This document shows positions 10,658 to 18,870 of a DNA stretch of 23,427 bases, piece after piece. Every line of letters begins with the position of its first letter. The stretch's first letter is position 1. A model generated the notes under the pieces. It was not told where the DNA came from and did no database searches. It saw nothing but the letters and a program-made list of their open reading frames with translations. The position numbers were made by a program, and so were the translations under genes. Origin of the DNA: Hydnum rufescens UP504. Its lineage: Eukaryota > Basidiomycota > Agaricomycetes > Cantharellales > Hydnaceae. Where the stretch lies: positions 1 to 23,427 of the forward strand of contig MU129357.1 in assembly GCA_014904985.1 (NCBI GenBank), in the 5' to 3' direction.

Positions 10658-11047
10658 AATTCCATGTTTAGAAGGCAGGGAGCCAGGAAAAAATGGGGAA
10701 TAATTTGTGGGGAAATTCCGAACAGCCCCACTTCTTCATGACCCTTTTCCTCCATCAGTTCAAATAAAAATTCATAGCATCAATAATAAACAATGTAGCC
10801 AGGGGGGCTACCATAGATATCCTATGACACCAGCAGCTCAACTGGAGGTTGGAGATTGTGTACAGGACAGATGGCCAGCAGAACTGTTAAAATCTTGGTG
10901 TAAAATTCATGTAATTGCCCCACTCCTCCACATTGGTTCATTGGTTTCATGCCAAACTTGGCTGATGAACTATTTACAACTAGATGAGTTGGTTAAAAAA
11001 AGAATCAAGGCCAACCAAGCAAAATTGGTGGAGATATGAAGCCCTGA
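10658..11047. other. Right inner flank of the inverted-repeat element
   Basis: Lies 5' of the pogo transposase start. 10800-11047 is almost free of CpG, like the outer element, while 10660-10730 is not, so the inner/outer boundary may fall near 10740. A plus-strand open frame (10707-11039, 110 codons) ends in the lysine-rich stretch DELVKKRIKANQAK. It could be a remnant of the outer element's own coding region but matches no family I know. Confidence 0.3.
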
Positions 11048-11422
11048 TGCAAGGTCCTGTGTGATGCAAGGACTGGTGGAAGACTGTATACATAGTCTAG
11101 GTATAGTCAATATAAACTTTGCATGAGGTTTTATCTTTAACTTCACTTCAAAGTAACATATTTCTCCACCAAGGAACCTGCTTACATAATTATGGAACTT
11201 GCCAGAATTGATGACTCATTCTGGATTATGGTTAAAATCAGTGTTCAGCTCAGATATTTCTCATGTCTCAAGGGGCTCATGATTTCAGGTTTGAACCTGG
11301 GTTAAACCTGGGGGCCCCAAACCTGACTTCACCCATGAGGGCAAAACCTGAACCTGACCACAGGTCAGGTTCAGGTTTGAACTCAGGTTTCCAGGGTTTG
11401 TAACCTGACTTCAGCAACCATA
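11048..11422 (-). repeat. Right terminal inverted repeat with subterminal CAGGTT array
   Basis: Inverted counterpart of 7714-8056; ends GACTTCAGCAACCATA. The subterminal array of AACCTG/CAGGTT units runs from about 11285 to 11410. Its inner end carries an extra short duplication (CCTGATGCAAGGTCCTGTGTGATGC, 11043-11067 region) absent next to the left TIR. Confidence 0.88.
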
Positions 11423-12530
11423 CCTGCCACCAAGCTCAATGCCTCCAAATGGAGGAAGCATGTGACACCTGGAAGGTGGCCCAGAGGACCTTCCAACAGG
11501 AAGTCCAGCACCACAAACACCAACACTGGCATGACTTCTTAGCCTCCCTAGATGACTCCACTCTATTTACAGCATCCTGCTATACCACAAAGGAACAAGC
11601 CCCTCATTTCATACCCCCACTTGCATGCCCAAATGGCTCCCTTGCCTCAGTTCCTACTGACCAAGCAAATCTCTTCTGCAATACTTTCTTCTCACCTCCC
11701 CAGGAGCCAGACCTCTCAGACATCCACCCAGGTCATGCATACCCCACCTTCCACCAGTTCCCCCCACTCCAAATCACTGAACTTGACAAACAAATGAAGT
11801 GCATGGCCCCAGAAAAAGCCCCAGGGATCAATGGAATCCCAGTACAAGTCCTAAGATGTACCTGGGATGTGATCCACCAGCCCCTCTATGATATCTTCAA
11901 GGCATGTATTCACATTGGCTACTACCCATCCCCTTGGTGTAAGGCAACAACCCTAATCCTTTGAAAACTGGGAAAACCCAACTACTCCAAACCAAATGCA
12001 TACCACCCCATCACCCTCCTTTGCACTATGGGACAGCTTTTTGAAGGCATTATAGCCCAGTGCATCACCTACTTAGCCAACAAGTTCCAGCTCCTACCCA
12101 ATACCCACTTAAGCTACTGCCCAGGACATTCAACTGAAGACAGAGTAGTCATGATTGAAGAATACATAAAACATGAATGGGACTGCAAGAAAGTTGTAGG
12201 AACTCTCCTCATTGATGTCAAGAATGCATTCCCAATGGTCTCATCCTTCATGTCAGAGTGCACCTCCACCATAGTATGTGGAGACTACACATCAGAGCCC
12301 TTGGCCTGTAATGTCAGAATTTCACAGGGGTCCCCACTTTCAGGTATCCTCTACCTGTTCTATAATGCTGACCTCCTAGACATCCCCAATATTGTAATTT
12401 CCCTAAGTGCCCAAGGCTGGGCAGACAATATCATTTTCCTAGCCTCAGGCTCCACAGCACAAGAGGCCTGCTGGACCCTAGAGGAGGTGGCCATGCATTC
12501 CCTATGGTGGAGCACCCACCACACCTCAAC
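11423..12530 (+). pseudogene. LINE ORF2 segment 3: reverse transcriptase fingers and palm
   Basis: Begins with the right copy of the target site (11423-11430) and continues the LINE frame. RT motifs in order: EKAPGINGIPVQVL (near 11810-11850), LLCTMGQLFEGIIA (12019-12060), PGHSTEDRV (12121-12147), motif A LLIDVKNAF with its Asp at 12214-12216, motif B ISQGSPLSGILYLFYNADLL (12319-12378), motif C GWADN (12415-12429). TGA at 11962-11964 falls where LINEs have the Arg of R-K-P-G-K-P, a likely CGA decay. Motif C is Ala-Asp-Asn instead of Asp-Asp, so one catalytic residue is lost. At 12526-12530 the frame is cut by a further insertion. Confidence 0.92.
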
Positions 12531-13015
12531 TATTAGTGGTGTCAGGAGTCCCTTAGGCCATTTGGAAAACCCTTGGGGAAAGTAGTAGTCTGGGTTTCCC
12601 CTTCCCATTTCTCTTTCCTCTTTTCTCTTCTCCCTTGACCCAGTGGAAAGCTTCTCCACTGGAGTTTGGTGCTGCCCTGGTTTCTAGGTAGATTCACTGC
12701 TCATTACATAAGCAGTCCATTAATAGCTAGTTATGGCAGAACCCAAATTCATCTTTTCTACCATCAACTGTCTGGCTCACAAAGTCATGGACTGGTTGAC
12801 TATGCACTACACACTGTGTGACCCCCAATCCTATGACTAAGCCCACTTACTTTTCCCTTGTGGGTATAGAAACCCTAACCCTTCAGGAACTCCTAGCCTG
12901 TCAGGCTAGGCAGAATGGCCTTAGTCCCACAGACTGGGCTAATACCTTAGATCCAGAACCTCCTCCACCTTCTGGTTCCTCCCCACTCCTTAGTTCAGAT
13001 ATGACCAAACTAACA
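12531..13015. mobile_element. Solo-LTR-like 485-bp insertion in the RT domain
   Basis: Flanked by the 5-bp direct repeat TCAAC (12526-12530 and 13016-13020). Its ends are TATTAG...CTAACA, a 6-bp inverted repeat with one mismatch; a G to A change in an original TGTTAG would give the usual TG...CA ends of an LTR. Deleting insert plus one TCAAC joins the RT frame as HTSTLDVVETQF, which moves the upstream frame exactly into the downstream one. A proline-rich open stretch (12818-13020) inside is not credible as a gene on its own. Confidence 0.65.
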
Positions 13016-13540
13016 TCAACCCTTGATGTGGTGGAAACCCAGTTCATCATCTTCATGTGCAACCACTGCCTTATTGATGATACCCCCATCTCATTTGGCA
13101 ACTTTCAGATTCCACCCTCTTCCAACATAACATACTTAGGTATAATTTTTGATTCAGAACTTCATTGGAAGCTCCAAGGGGAAAAGGCAGCCTCTAGAGG
13201 CCATGTGGCACTCATGGCTCTAGGTTCCCTTGCATGCATGACATGGGGTATCCCACTAATCCAATTCAGGTGCCTGGTCATTGCATGTGTTTTCAGTCAC
13301 ACTGACTATGGTGCAGTGGCTTGGCACCCATTTGCCACCAACACCCTGGAAGTCCACATGCTCAACTCAGTCCAATGCTTGGCCCAGTGCATAATGCTAG
13401 GGGTATTCTGAACTTCACCAGGATCTACACTCAAATTTGACTCTGACCTCATTCCAACTTACACCTTCCTGGACCACAAGGTTACCCTCTCAGCACTATG
13501 CATGTTGGCAACACCCAACTTGAGTCCAGTTGGCCCCCTG
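13016..13540 (+). pseudogene. LINE ORF2 segment 4: RT thumb region
   Basis: Continuation of the RT after the insertion. DVVETQFIIF is followed by NITYLGIIFDSELHWKLQ (about 13120-13175), the conserved Y-L-G-x-x-x-D block after the RT palm, then MTWGIPLIQFR (13240-13272) and YGAVAWHPF (13306-13335), all typical of Tad1/I-type LINEs. A TGA ends the frame at 13409-13411, and the sequence goes on in frame with DSDLIPTYTFLDHKVTLSAL. Further stops follow near 13545. Confidence 0.85.
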
Positions 13541-14165
13541 GCACACTGAGCCCATGCATGCAATGTCACAACCCACTGATGAGCACTCCAGTGCATATTC
13601 CAGTCCCCTAGCTCAACCCCAACCCCCCAACACTAGGGACCATTCTCCCCCTCCCCCAGCTGCTGTGGTGGAAACCCCAGCTGGAGGGCCATATAGCCTC
13701 ATCAAAGGACAAAGCAATAGCTAACCACACTAACATCCCCTTTTCTGATTCCCAGACCTTAATCTACAGTGATGGCTCAAAAACAGAACAGGGAATAGGC
13801 ACCTCAGCAGTGGACCCCTGATGGAAACAATCTGCAACCCACCACCTAGGCACAGCCTCAACCCATGTGGTCTTTGAGGTGGAACTTGTAGCTAGCCCTC
13901 ACCCTTGTGACATCTCTCCCAGCTTCTACCACCTCAGTATCCATATTCCTTGACAACCAAGCAGCTATAATGGCCTGTACCAGGTGGACTCACAACCAAG
14001 CAGGCCAATCACTCATTCTCAAGACTCAAGATACATGCACTCTGAAAAACATTCAAATGTGGCCATCCCCAGACCTCAATGCACCTTATCTGGATCCCAG
14101 GGCATGAAGGCATCCTGGGGAATGAAAAAGCTGATGAACTGGCTAAGTCAGCAACAGTGTTCCAC
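13541..14165 (+). pseudogene. LINE ORF2 segment 5: RNase H domain
   Basis: Degrades RNA in the RNA:DNA hybrid during LINE copying. Motifs are in order but spread over two or three frames: IYSDGSKT with the first catalytic Asp (13771-13773), VVFEVELVA with the catalytic Glu (near 13881), FLDNQAAI with the second Asp (near 13952), and WIPGHEGILGNEKADELAK with the last His/Asp pair (about 14088-14145). The frame changes near 13900 and 14050, and stops occur near 13820. The region 13541-13740 before it is proline-rich and poorly conserved. Confidence 0.85.
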
Positions 14166-14560
14166 TCCCCTATCATCTTTTCCCCCTCCCTGCCCCACTC
14201 ACCACAGCTTGAGAATGCACCATCAAATCCACCCCCCCCTCCCACTCCCCCTCAACAGGCAGGAGCATGTCATTGACATGTTTGGGGAACTCTCTCAAGA
14301 AAGGCCATGTTCTGCATGCTAGCTTCCCTCCCATGGGGAGGTTGCAGTACTATCACTCAACTACACACCAGGCATGTGGCACTATGAGACTATCTGGAAC
14401 ACTTCAGCCATGAAGACTCACCCCTGTGCCCCCAATGTGAGGCTTGAGAAACCCCTGAGCACTTCCTGGTATTCTGTGCACACTTTTCACACAAGCATAC
14501 TTGGCTAAGGCATGATATCCTCTGCAACCTCTCCACTACCAACATGGCCACCCTCCTTCC
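14166..14560 (+). pseudogene. LINE ORF2 segment 6: C-terminal zinc knuckle
   Basis: After a proline-rich spacer, the frame from 14346 reads TITQLHTRHVAL, TGA (14385-14387), DYLEHFSHEDSPLCPQCEA, TGA (14445-14447), ETPEHFLVFC. The Cys-x2-Cys ... His-x4-Cys pattern is the C-terminal knuckle found after RNase H in this LINE group. The first TGA falls where relatives carry Arg or Asn-Arg; the second also fits a lost CGA. Coding character fades after about 14560. Confidence 0.8.
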
Positions 14561-15280
14561 AGAACCTCAGGTTGTACCACTCACTCTTCACTACATCTTC
14601 CCTCTCCACACTGTCAACCCATAGCTCCTCTATATGCTCTCCACTCTTTCATTCTCTTCTATACCCATATATGCTCCTCCTTCCCTTTTATTACAACTAG
14701 TTATTGGTCTATGCCTTTCCTATTTCCTCTTACACTGCTCCATATGCTACCCCACCCTTTTCTCCCTCCCTCACCTTGCTGCCTTCATCCTTCTTGCACT
14801 GAACACCCCCCTTACTTCTGTCCTCTTAGTTCTCTCACCCATTAATCCCTCCACTTTCCCTCAATTTAGATACCAACTCTCAGTAGGCCCATAGTGCAGC
14901 ATGTCTCCTTGGCATGGATATGCACTCTAATTTGATTACATCATTGTCATCATCAATGACCAACACAGTAACCCCAGGTACCCTAGTAGCCCTGATAGTA
15001 CCCCTACCTAATATATACTAACTCTCCAGGCCATTTTTCTTAATTTTGGTAGACCCATATTAGAGAATATTAAGCCAATTAGACTGAAGAACTAGAGGGT
15101 GTAACAAAGTGAGTCAACAGGGGAGGGAGTAGGATAAGGGAGAATAGGAGGAGAAAGAGTAATCACACTGCCCTCAGCACTAGCTTTGGACAGAGGAGCT
15201 GGACACAGAGCTAAGCACTGGCTTTGCTCTGAGCCCAGGGGAAAAGGTTGCAAGGGAAGGGAGGTCATGATGAAAGGTAG
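14561..15280. other. LINE 3' tail and non-coding gap
   Basis: 14561-14900 is very C/T-rich on the plus strand, which gives long meaningless open frames such as 14634-14894; it is probably the end of ORF2 or the 3' UTR. 14900-15280 shows no gene. A purine-rich stretch (15110-15180) lies just before the second copy of the ~320-bp repeat. No poly-A or target duplication marks the LINE end. Confidence 0.4.
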
Positions 15281-15601
15281 TAAAGTAGTGACTGGCCAAG
15301 TGGCACAGTCACTACCTAAGGAGAGGAGGTGGGGTCAGTAAGAGGAAGGACTATCCTGCTTACTGCTTTCCCTGCTGGTATCCAAAGGTGTAGGTACCAA
15401 GCTAGAGAAAGGCTGGTAGTTAATGGCTACCAGGCAAGCCAACCAGATAGCTAGATAGAAGCAGAGACAGAGAAGCAGAGATTCACGGTTTCTCACTAGG
15501 TGACGAAGATCTGGGCAAAGGTTAACTTAATTAATCTTGGCAACTGCCGTATACACATGACTTTTGAGTCCTAACTTAATTACGTAATACACTATATTAC
15601 A
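15281..15601. repeat. ~320-bp dispersed repeat, copy B
   Basis: Same orientation as copy A (3481-3797), with small indels. It keeps CpG at 15486, 15504, 15548 and 15583, all four of which are TpG or CpA in copy A, so copy B is younger or less methylated. No target-site duplication is visible at its ends. Confidence 0.85.
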
Positions 15602-15820
15602 GAGGGGGTGGTGCTGTGCCACTGACCTTGCTTGGGTGTGTGGCACAAGAGCATAATGGCAGGTGCTTTTTTCACTGAGAAGTGTATTTACAGAGGCTAC
15701 TTATGTACATTATGGGGAACAGGGCTTATGTGGTGCTGCTTTTTATGCTGCCTGTGTCAGTGGATGTCAATTAGTGTATTGAATGAGGATTCTTATTGTG
15801 TTTCATTACCTGGTAGAGTT
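15602..15820. other. Short non-coding gap
   Basis: G/T-rich on the plus strand. No gene or repeat seen. It lies 3' of the unidentified minus-strand gene remnant and may be its 3' untranslated region. Confidence 0.35.
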
Positions 15821-16690
15821 TTACATGTTTCTATCTTTTTTCTTGGGCAAGAATGATGGAGCCCATGGCAGGGACCACTTTTTGGATGGTGTCTGGGGTG
15901 AAGCAGCATGGGAAGGGTGTGGTTTCTTCAAGACAATGATTTCTGGGATAATTATTGAGAATGTTGTTTTGAATCCATTGGGTGTCTTGACTTGGGAGTA
16001 TTTGAGGATAAAAGCAATTTGGGTAATTGAGCCCAGGAGGAGTGTCTCATAGTGCAAAGGAGGGACTATGTCCTTACCATCCTCTGTAAACAGCTGGAGT
16101 GGATTCATTTCCCATTTTCCTGATTGGACCATGTTGTTGATGCAGGTGTTGTTTGGCTTGGACACAGGCCAGTTCACAAGCAAGAACTCTGGCAGCAGGG
16201 GGTTCTCAGTTTGTGCATTGAGGGTTGTGTGGTGTGATGAAGCTTTGCATTGTGAGGTCAGTTCTTTGTTTGTCAGTAAGATTTCCTGTGGGTTTAATGC
16301 ATAACTTGCCTTCATTATTTGCGTCTGCATCCATGGTGTTTTCATTTGGGGCATTGATTTTAGGATGTAGTGCAGTGTGTTATTCCTTGGTATGTGGGTG
16401 GGCATTTGGTCAATGTACAAGAAAAATTTTGTGGGTTAGTTGCAGTGCTGGGTCATTGTTGGCTGTGGTCATAATTACAAAGTCTTCATTTGATCATGGC
16501 TTTTTCAAGTCCTCAATTTCCTGGTGTTGGCAGGAAACAGAATTGAGAATCCAGCCACAGTCCACAAAATGGAAACAAGGACAAAGAGAGGGGATCATGG
16601 GGTCAATCCAAATGTTCAGGTCTGAAGGGAGGAGAGGTCTTTGGACAAGTGAAATTGTCCTGTACAGACAGAGCCTATCCAGACAATAAG
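15821..16690 (-). pseudogene. Unidentified protein gene remnant
   Basis: 199 codons are open from 16420 down to the stop at 15821-15823; the N-side of this frame has TAA within 20 bp. Coding character continues upstream in another frame: from about 16690 to 16420 it reads through DPMIPSLCPCFHFVDCGW, EIEDLKK, one TGA (near 16500) and EDFVIMTTANNDPALQLTHK, then shifts near 16410 into DQMPTHIPRNNTLHYILK. The downstream part has LLPEFLLVNWPVSK, SGKWEMNPLQLFTEDGKDI, TTFSIIIPEIIVLKK and a basic Pro/Lys-rich end. The composition looks like a real protein of about 290 residues with one indel and one nonsense change. I do not recognise the family. Its 5' part lies in the repeat that recurs at 20165-20915, so it is probably element-borne. 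Confidence 0.5.
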
Positions 16691-17235
16691 TGAAAGGGTT
16701 GTTAAGTCAGAGAATCACACCCTAGGTTCTCCTCTTGAGAGCCTATCAAAGGTGTGATTAGTGTGGGTTGTGTTATGAAATTTACCCTGACACCAGCAGC
16801 AGTTCAACTAGCTTTTCAACTGGGGATGAGGGGAAAGACAATGGAAATTTGCATCTCCTGCACTTAATATACACCCAAAAAAATGATATGGTAACTGGTG
16901 GAAAGGTGGATGTAAGGAGAAATGATGAAAAAGAAATCAAGTCAAAAGCTTTGAAACTGAAGGAGACATTAAAATATCAAGTGAGAATAGAGGAATAAGG
17001 CTTAACCAAAGTATCCCTCCCCTCCTACAGAGCAGAATCCCTTGGGGAATGGTGGAACTGGTCACCCTAGATGTACCCTCCATCAGATATAGGGTGCCAG
17101 TATCATAATTGCCTTTAGTAATCAGAAAAGCAGAGGTAAAGATGAACTGAGACATGGGGAGACTAAATCACAGAAGGCCAATTTCTAATCTGTTAGTGTT
17201 TCCCTTGGTACCATTAGATGTGGATTTTCAGTGTC
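16525..17235 (+). repeat. ~700-bp direct repeat flanking the alpha-kinase gene, left copy
   Basis: Aligns with 20165-20915 in the same orientation at moderate identity. Strong anchors are GGTTCTCCTCTTGAGAGCC (16725-16743), CTGGGGATGAGGGGAAAGAC (16820-16839), CCCTTGGGGAATGG (17039-17052) and ATCAGAAAAG (17121-17130). Its left part overlaps the 5' side of the minus-strand remnant 15821-16690. Open frames inside it are not credible genes. Confidence 0.8.
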
Positions 17236-17533
17236 TATGGTGCCCAAGCAGGATCAGGTCAAACTTTTGATTTTGTGGAGTGCTTTTGCATCCACAGCCA
17301 ATCATTTTGTGCCAAGTCTACATCCATTGAGGCTTTTCATGGTACTCCCACTTTTTTTGTAACTACTGCTGGCACTTAGTTACATAGTGGTCTCATGAGA
17401 TACAAATCAGAGCCTTTCTTTCTTACACACCAGCCCAGACCTTGATCTGGAACTGGATACAACAACTTGGCATTAGCTGGAAATTGTTGCTCATGCCACA
17501 GTCACTTCAGACTTTGCAACAGTGGATGGAACA
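17236..17533. other. Gap between left repeat and alpha-kinase N-terminal exons
   Basis: No clear gene. 17480-17533 is open in the frame of the downstream Cys-rich exon and may be part of it, after a possible splice acceptor CATTAG near 17475. The rest could hold the kinase promoter; no TATA box stands out. Confidence 0.3.
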
Positions 17534-18870
17534 ATGACCAGCTGTGACTCATGCTCCCATGAATTTTCTCAGATGGACACATCCACTTGTAATCTTTGTC
17601 AGAAAGTCTTAGAAGCCCCAATTGAATCCTGCAAGAAGCTCCAAGGGGTAATGATTCATGACTCAATCACACAATAAATAATTAAATACTCAAAAGCAAA
17701 CTAGGATCTTTTAGAGCATCAATGCAAAGGGTGCTCCCTGGTGTATAAAGCTTTGTTTGAGCCCCTGTGTGCTAAATGCACAGAACATTTTTCATGTGCA
17801 TGTATTGGAATGTACACTGGGTGAAATTAACAAGTTCCTATTGATTTAAGCCAATGCTATCCTCCCTGACTCTCTCAAACACAATCTTGCTGTTCAGACC
17901 ATGCTGAATAAAGTAGTTAAAAATTTGTGCTACCCTCTGATGCTGCAGCTGGCACTTCTCAGGTGTCCCTGGATAGCCCTCCCCATGGCTACCAAGCTCT
18001 CCATGGCAACAGTCCAGCCATCACTGCCAATGTGATTATGCAGCAAGCACCAGTCTACCAATCAACTGTATCCATAGACTCAAGCCAACTACCTAAAATT
18101 GCAGCTGGTAATGCATTTAAAAATCTCCAAGCCCAGAGATGGGAGAATAGTGCGGTATAGAGAGCCAACAAGGTATTCTTTACTGATAAGCTCTATATGC
18201 ACCATATTGGGAGGGGAACTAAAGCCCCAGAGATGGTATGGTTTTTTAATCATGTTAGGTGGATATCCCCTGTATTTTTATTGTACTAATACTCTATAGT
18301 TTGGCTCAGTATCTGTCACCCATTATTTTGAGGATTCTCACCCTATGGGTGATGCCTTTGGCACACTACTTGGAGACTTGCAAAGAACTTTCTACTCCAT
18401 ATATTCCAAAGCAAAGCACAATTCAATCTCTTGGTGAGACCTTCATTTTTGGTACTCTCAAGTGATTCTAATAAGTATCTTAGTGATGGATTGACATATA
18501 CTGTCCATTTTTCAGAGACCAAGTTCAACATGGTTCCCATTGATATACTAATGAGTGGAATAACTATCTTGGAATTTTTCAATACCAGGGGTGGCATGTT
18601 ACTCACACTTGTGGAGCAGAGTAATCAACAGATGACACTGCTTCATTGCACAGGAGGAAGATGTGGTATGTTATTTTGGTTTCAATGCAAGGGCCCACTT
18701 GATACACCATGATAATTCTTAGTGGCCATTTGGAGTTCCTGAGGAAGAGGTGCCTATGGCTATGTCATCCTCTCAAGGAAGGCCCAAATGGAATAGAACT
18801 AATAGTAAGTGCTCCATAATTGGCATGAATGTATTCATAAATTAAATTGGCCATAGCACTTGCAAGCAAT
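17534..18870 (+). pseudogene. N-terminal region of the alpha-kinase gene (Cys-rich, then low complexity), exon structure uncertain
   Basis: From ATG 17534 the frame reads MTSCDSCSHEFSQ ... STCNLCQKVLEAP to 17649. A likely intron follows (GTAATG at 17648 to CAAACTAG at about 17702), after which EHQCKGCSLVYK ... LCAKC continues in phase (17715-17785). Four Cys-x2-Cys pairs suggest a treble-clef or RING-like zinc site. Then come a helical stretch (LPDSLKHNLAVQTMLNK, 17860-17920) in a shifted frame, a Ser/Pro/Gln/Ala-rich segment (17927-18157), and weaker coding stretches at 18343-18440 and 18500-18712. Several frame changes remain unexplained by clear introns, so this part may be decayed. Assignment to the kinase gene rests on strand, order and spacing only. 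Confidence 0.45.

Larger units (their letters stand above)
7714..11422. mobile_element. Long-TIR DNA transposon (8-bp TSD, hAT- or KDZ-like) carrying a pogo transposase
   Basis: A 3,709-bp element with inverted ends TATGGTTGC...GCAACCATA, terminal inverted repeats of about 343 bp (left) and 375 bp (right), and the 8-bp duplication CCTGCCAC. Both ends carry dense subterminal copies of CAGGTT/AACCTG. An 8-bp duplication is usual for hAT, P and some other superfamilies, whereas pogo elements duplicate TA. The only transposase inside (8505-10657) is pogo-type. The simplest reading is a non-autonomous hAT-like element into which a pogo element later jumped; the sharply higher CpG content of about 8165-10730 supports a younger inner layer. 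The alternative is a single element with unusual target choice. Confidence 0.8.
3895..14900 (+). mobile_element. LINE retrotransposon (Tad1/I-like, with RNase H), with three nested insertions
   Basis: A non-LTR retrotransposon relic in the order zinc-knuckle ORF1, APE-type endonuclease, reverse transcriptase, RNase H, C-terminal CCHC-like knuckle. This order and the RNase H point to the Tad1/I group. Its coding parts lie at 3895-6120, 7388-7713, 11423-12530 and 13016-about 14560; the rest is inserted DNA. Taking out 6121-7387, 7714-11422 and 12531-13015, each with one copy of its flanking target site, restores the frame at every junction, which strongly supports one original element. It is dead: many stops, frameshifts in RNase H, and an altered RT active site. 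The 5' UTR start and 3' end are not defined; no poly-A tail or flanking target duplication was found. Confidence 0.88.

Noticed and set aside
12818..13020. Proline-rich open frame before the RT thumb as part of the RT
   Set aside because: It lies inside the 485-bp insert whose removal restores the RT frame.
14512..14894. Plus-strand open frames of 62 and 86 codons after the LINE
   Set aside because: Strong C/T bias yields Leu/Ser/Pro-rich frames with no motif; more likely the 3' tail.
3481..15601. The two ~320-bp repeats as the LTRs of one 12-kb element
   Set aside because: They differ clearly in age (CpG content), no shared target duplication lies outside them, and the interior is a LINE with its own insertions.
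16068..16689. Plus-strand frames opposite the unidentified minus-strand gene
   Set aside because: Cys/Val/Phe-rich shadows; coding features are on the minus strand.
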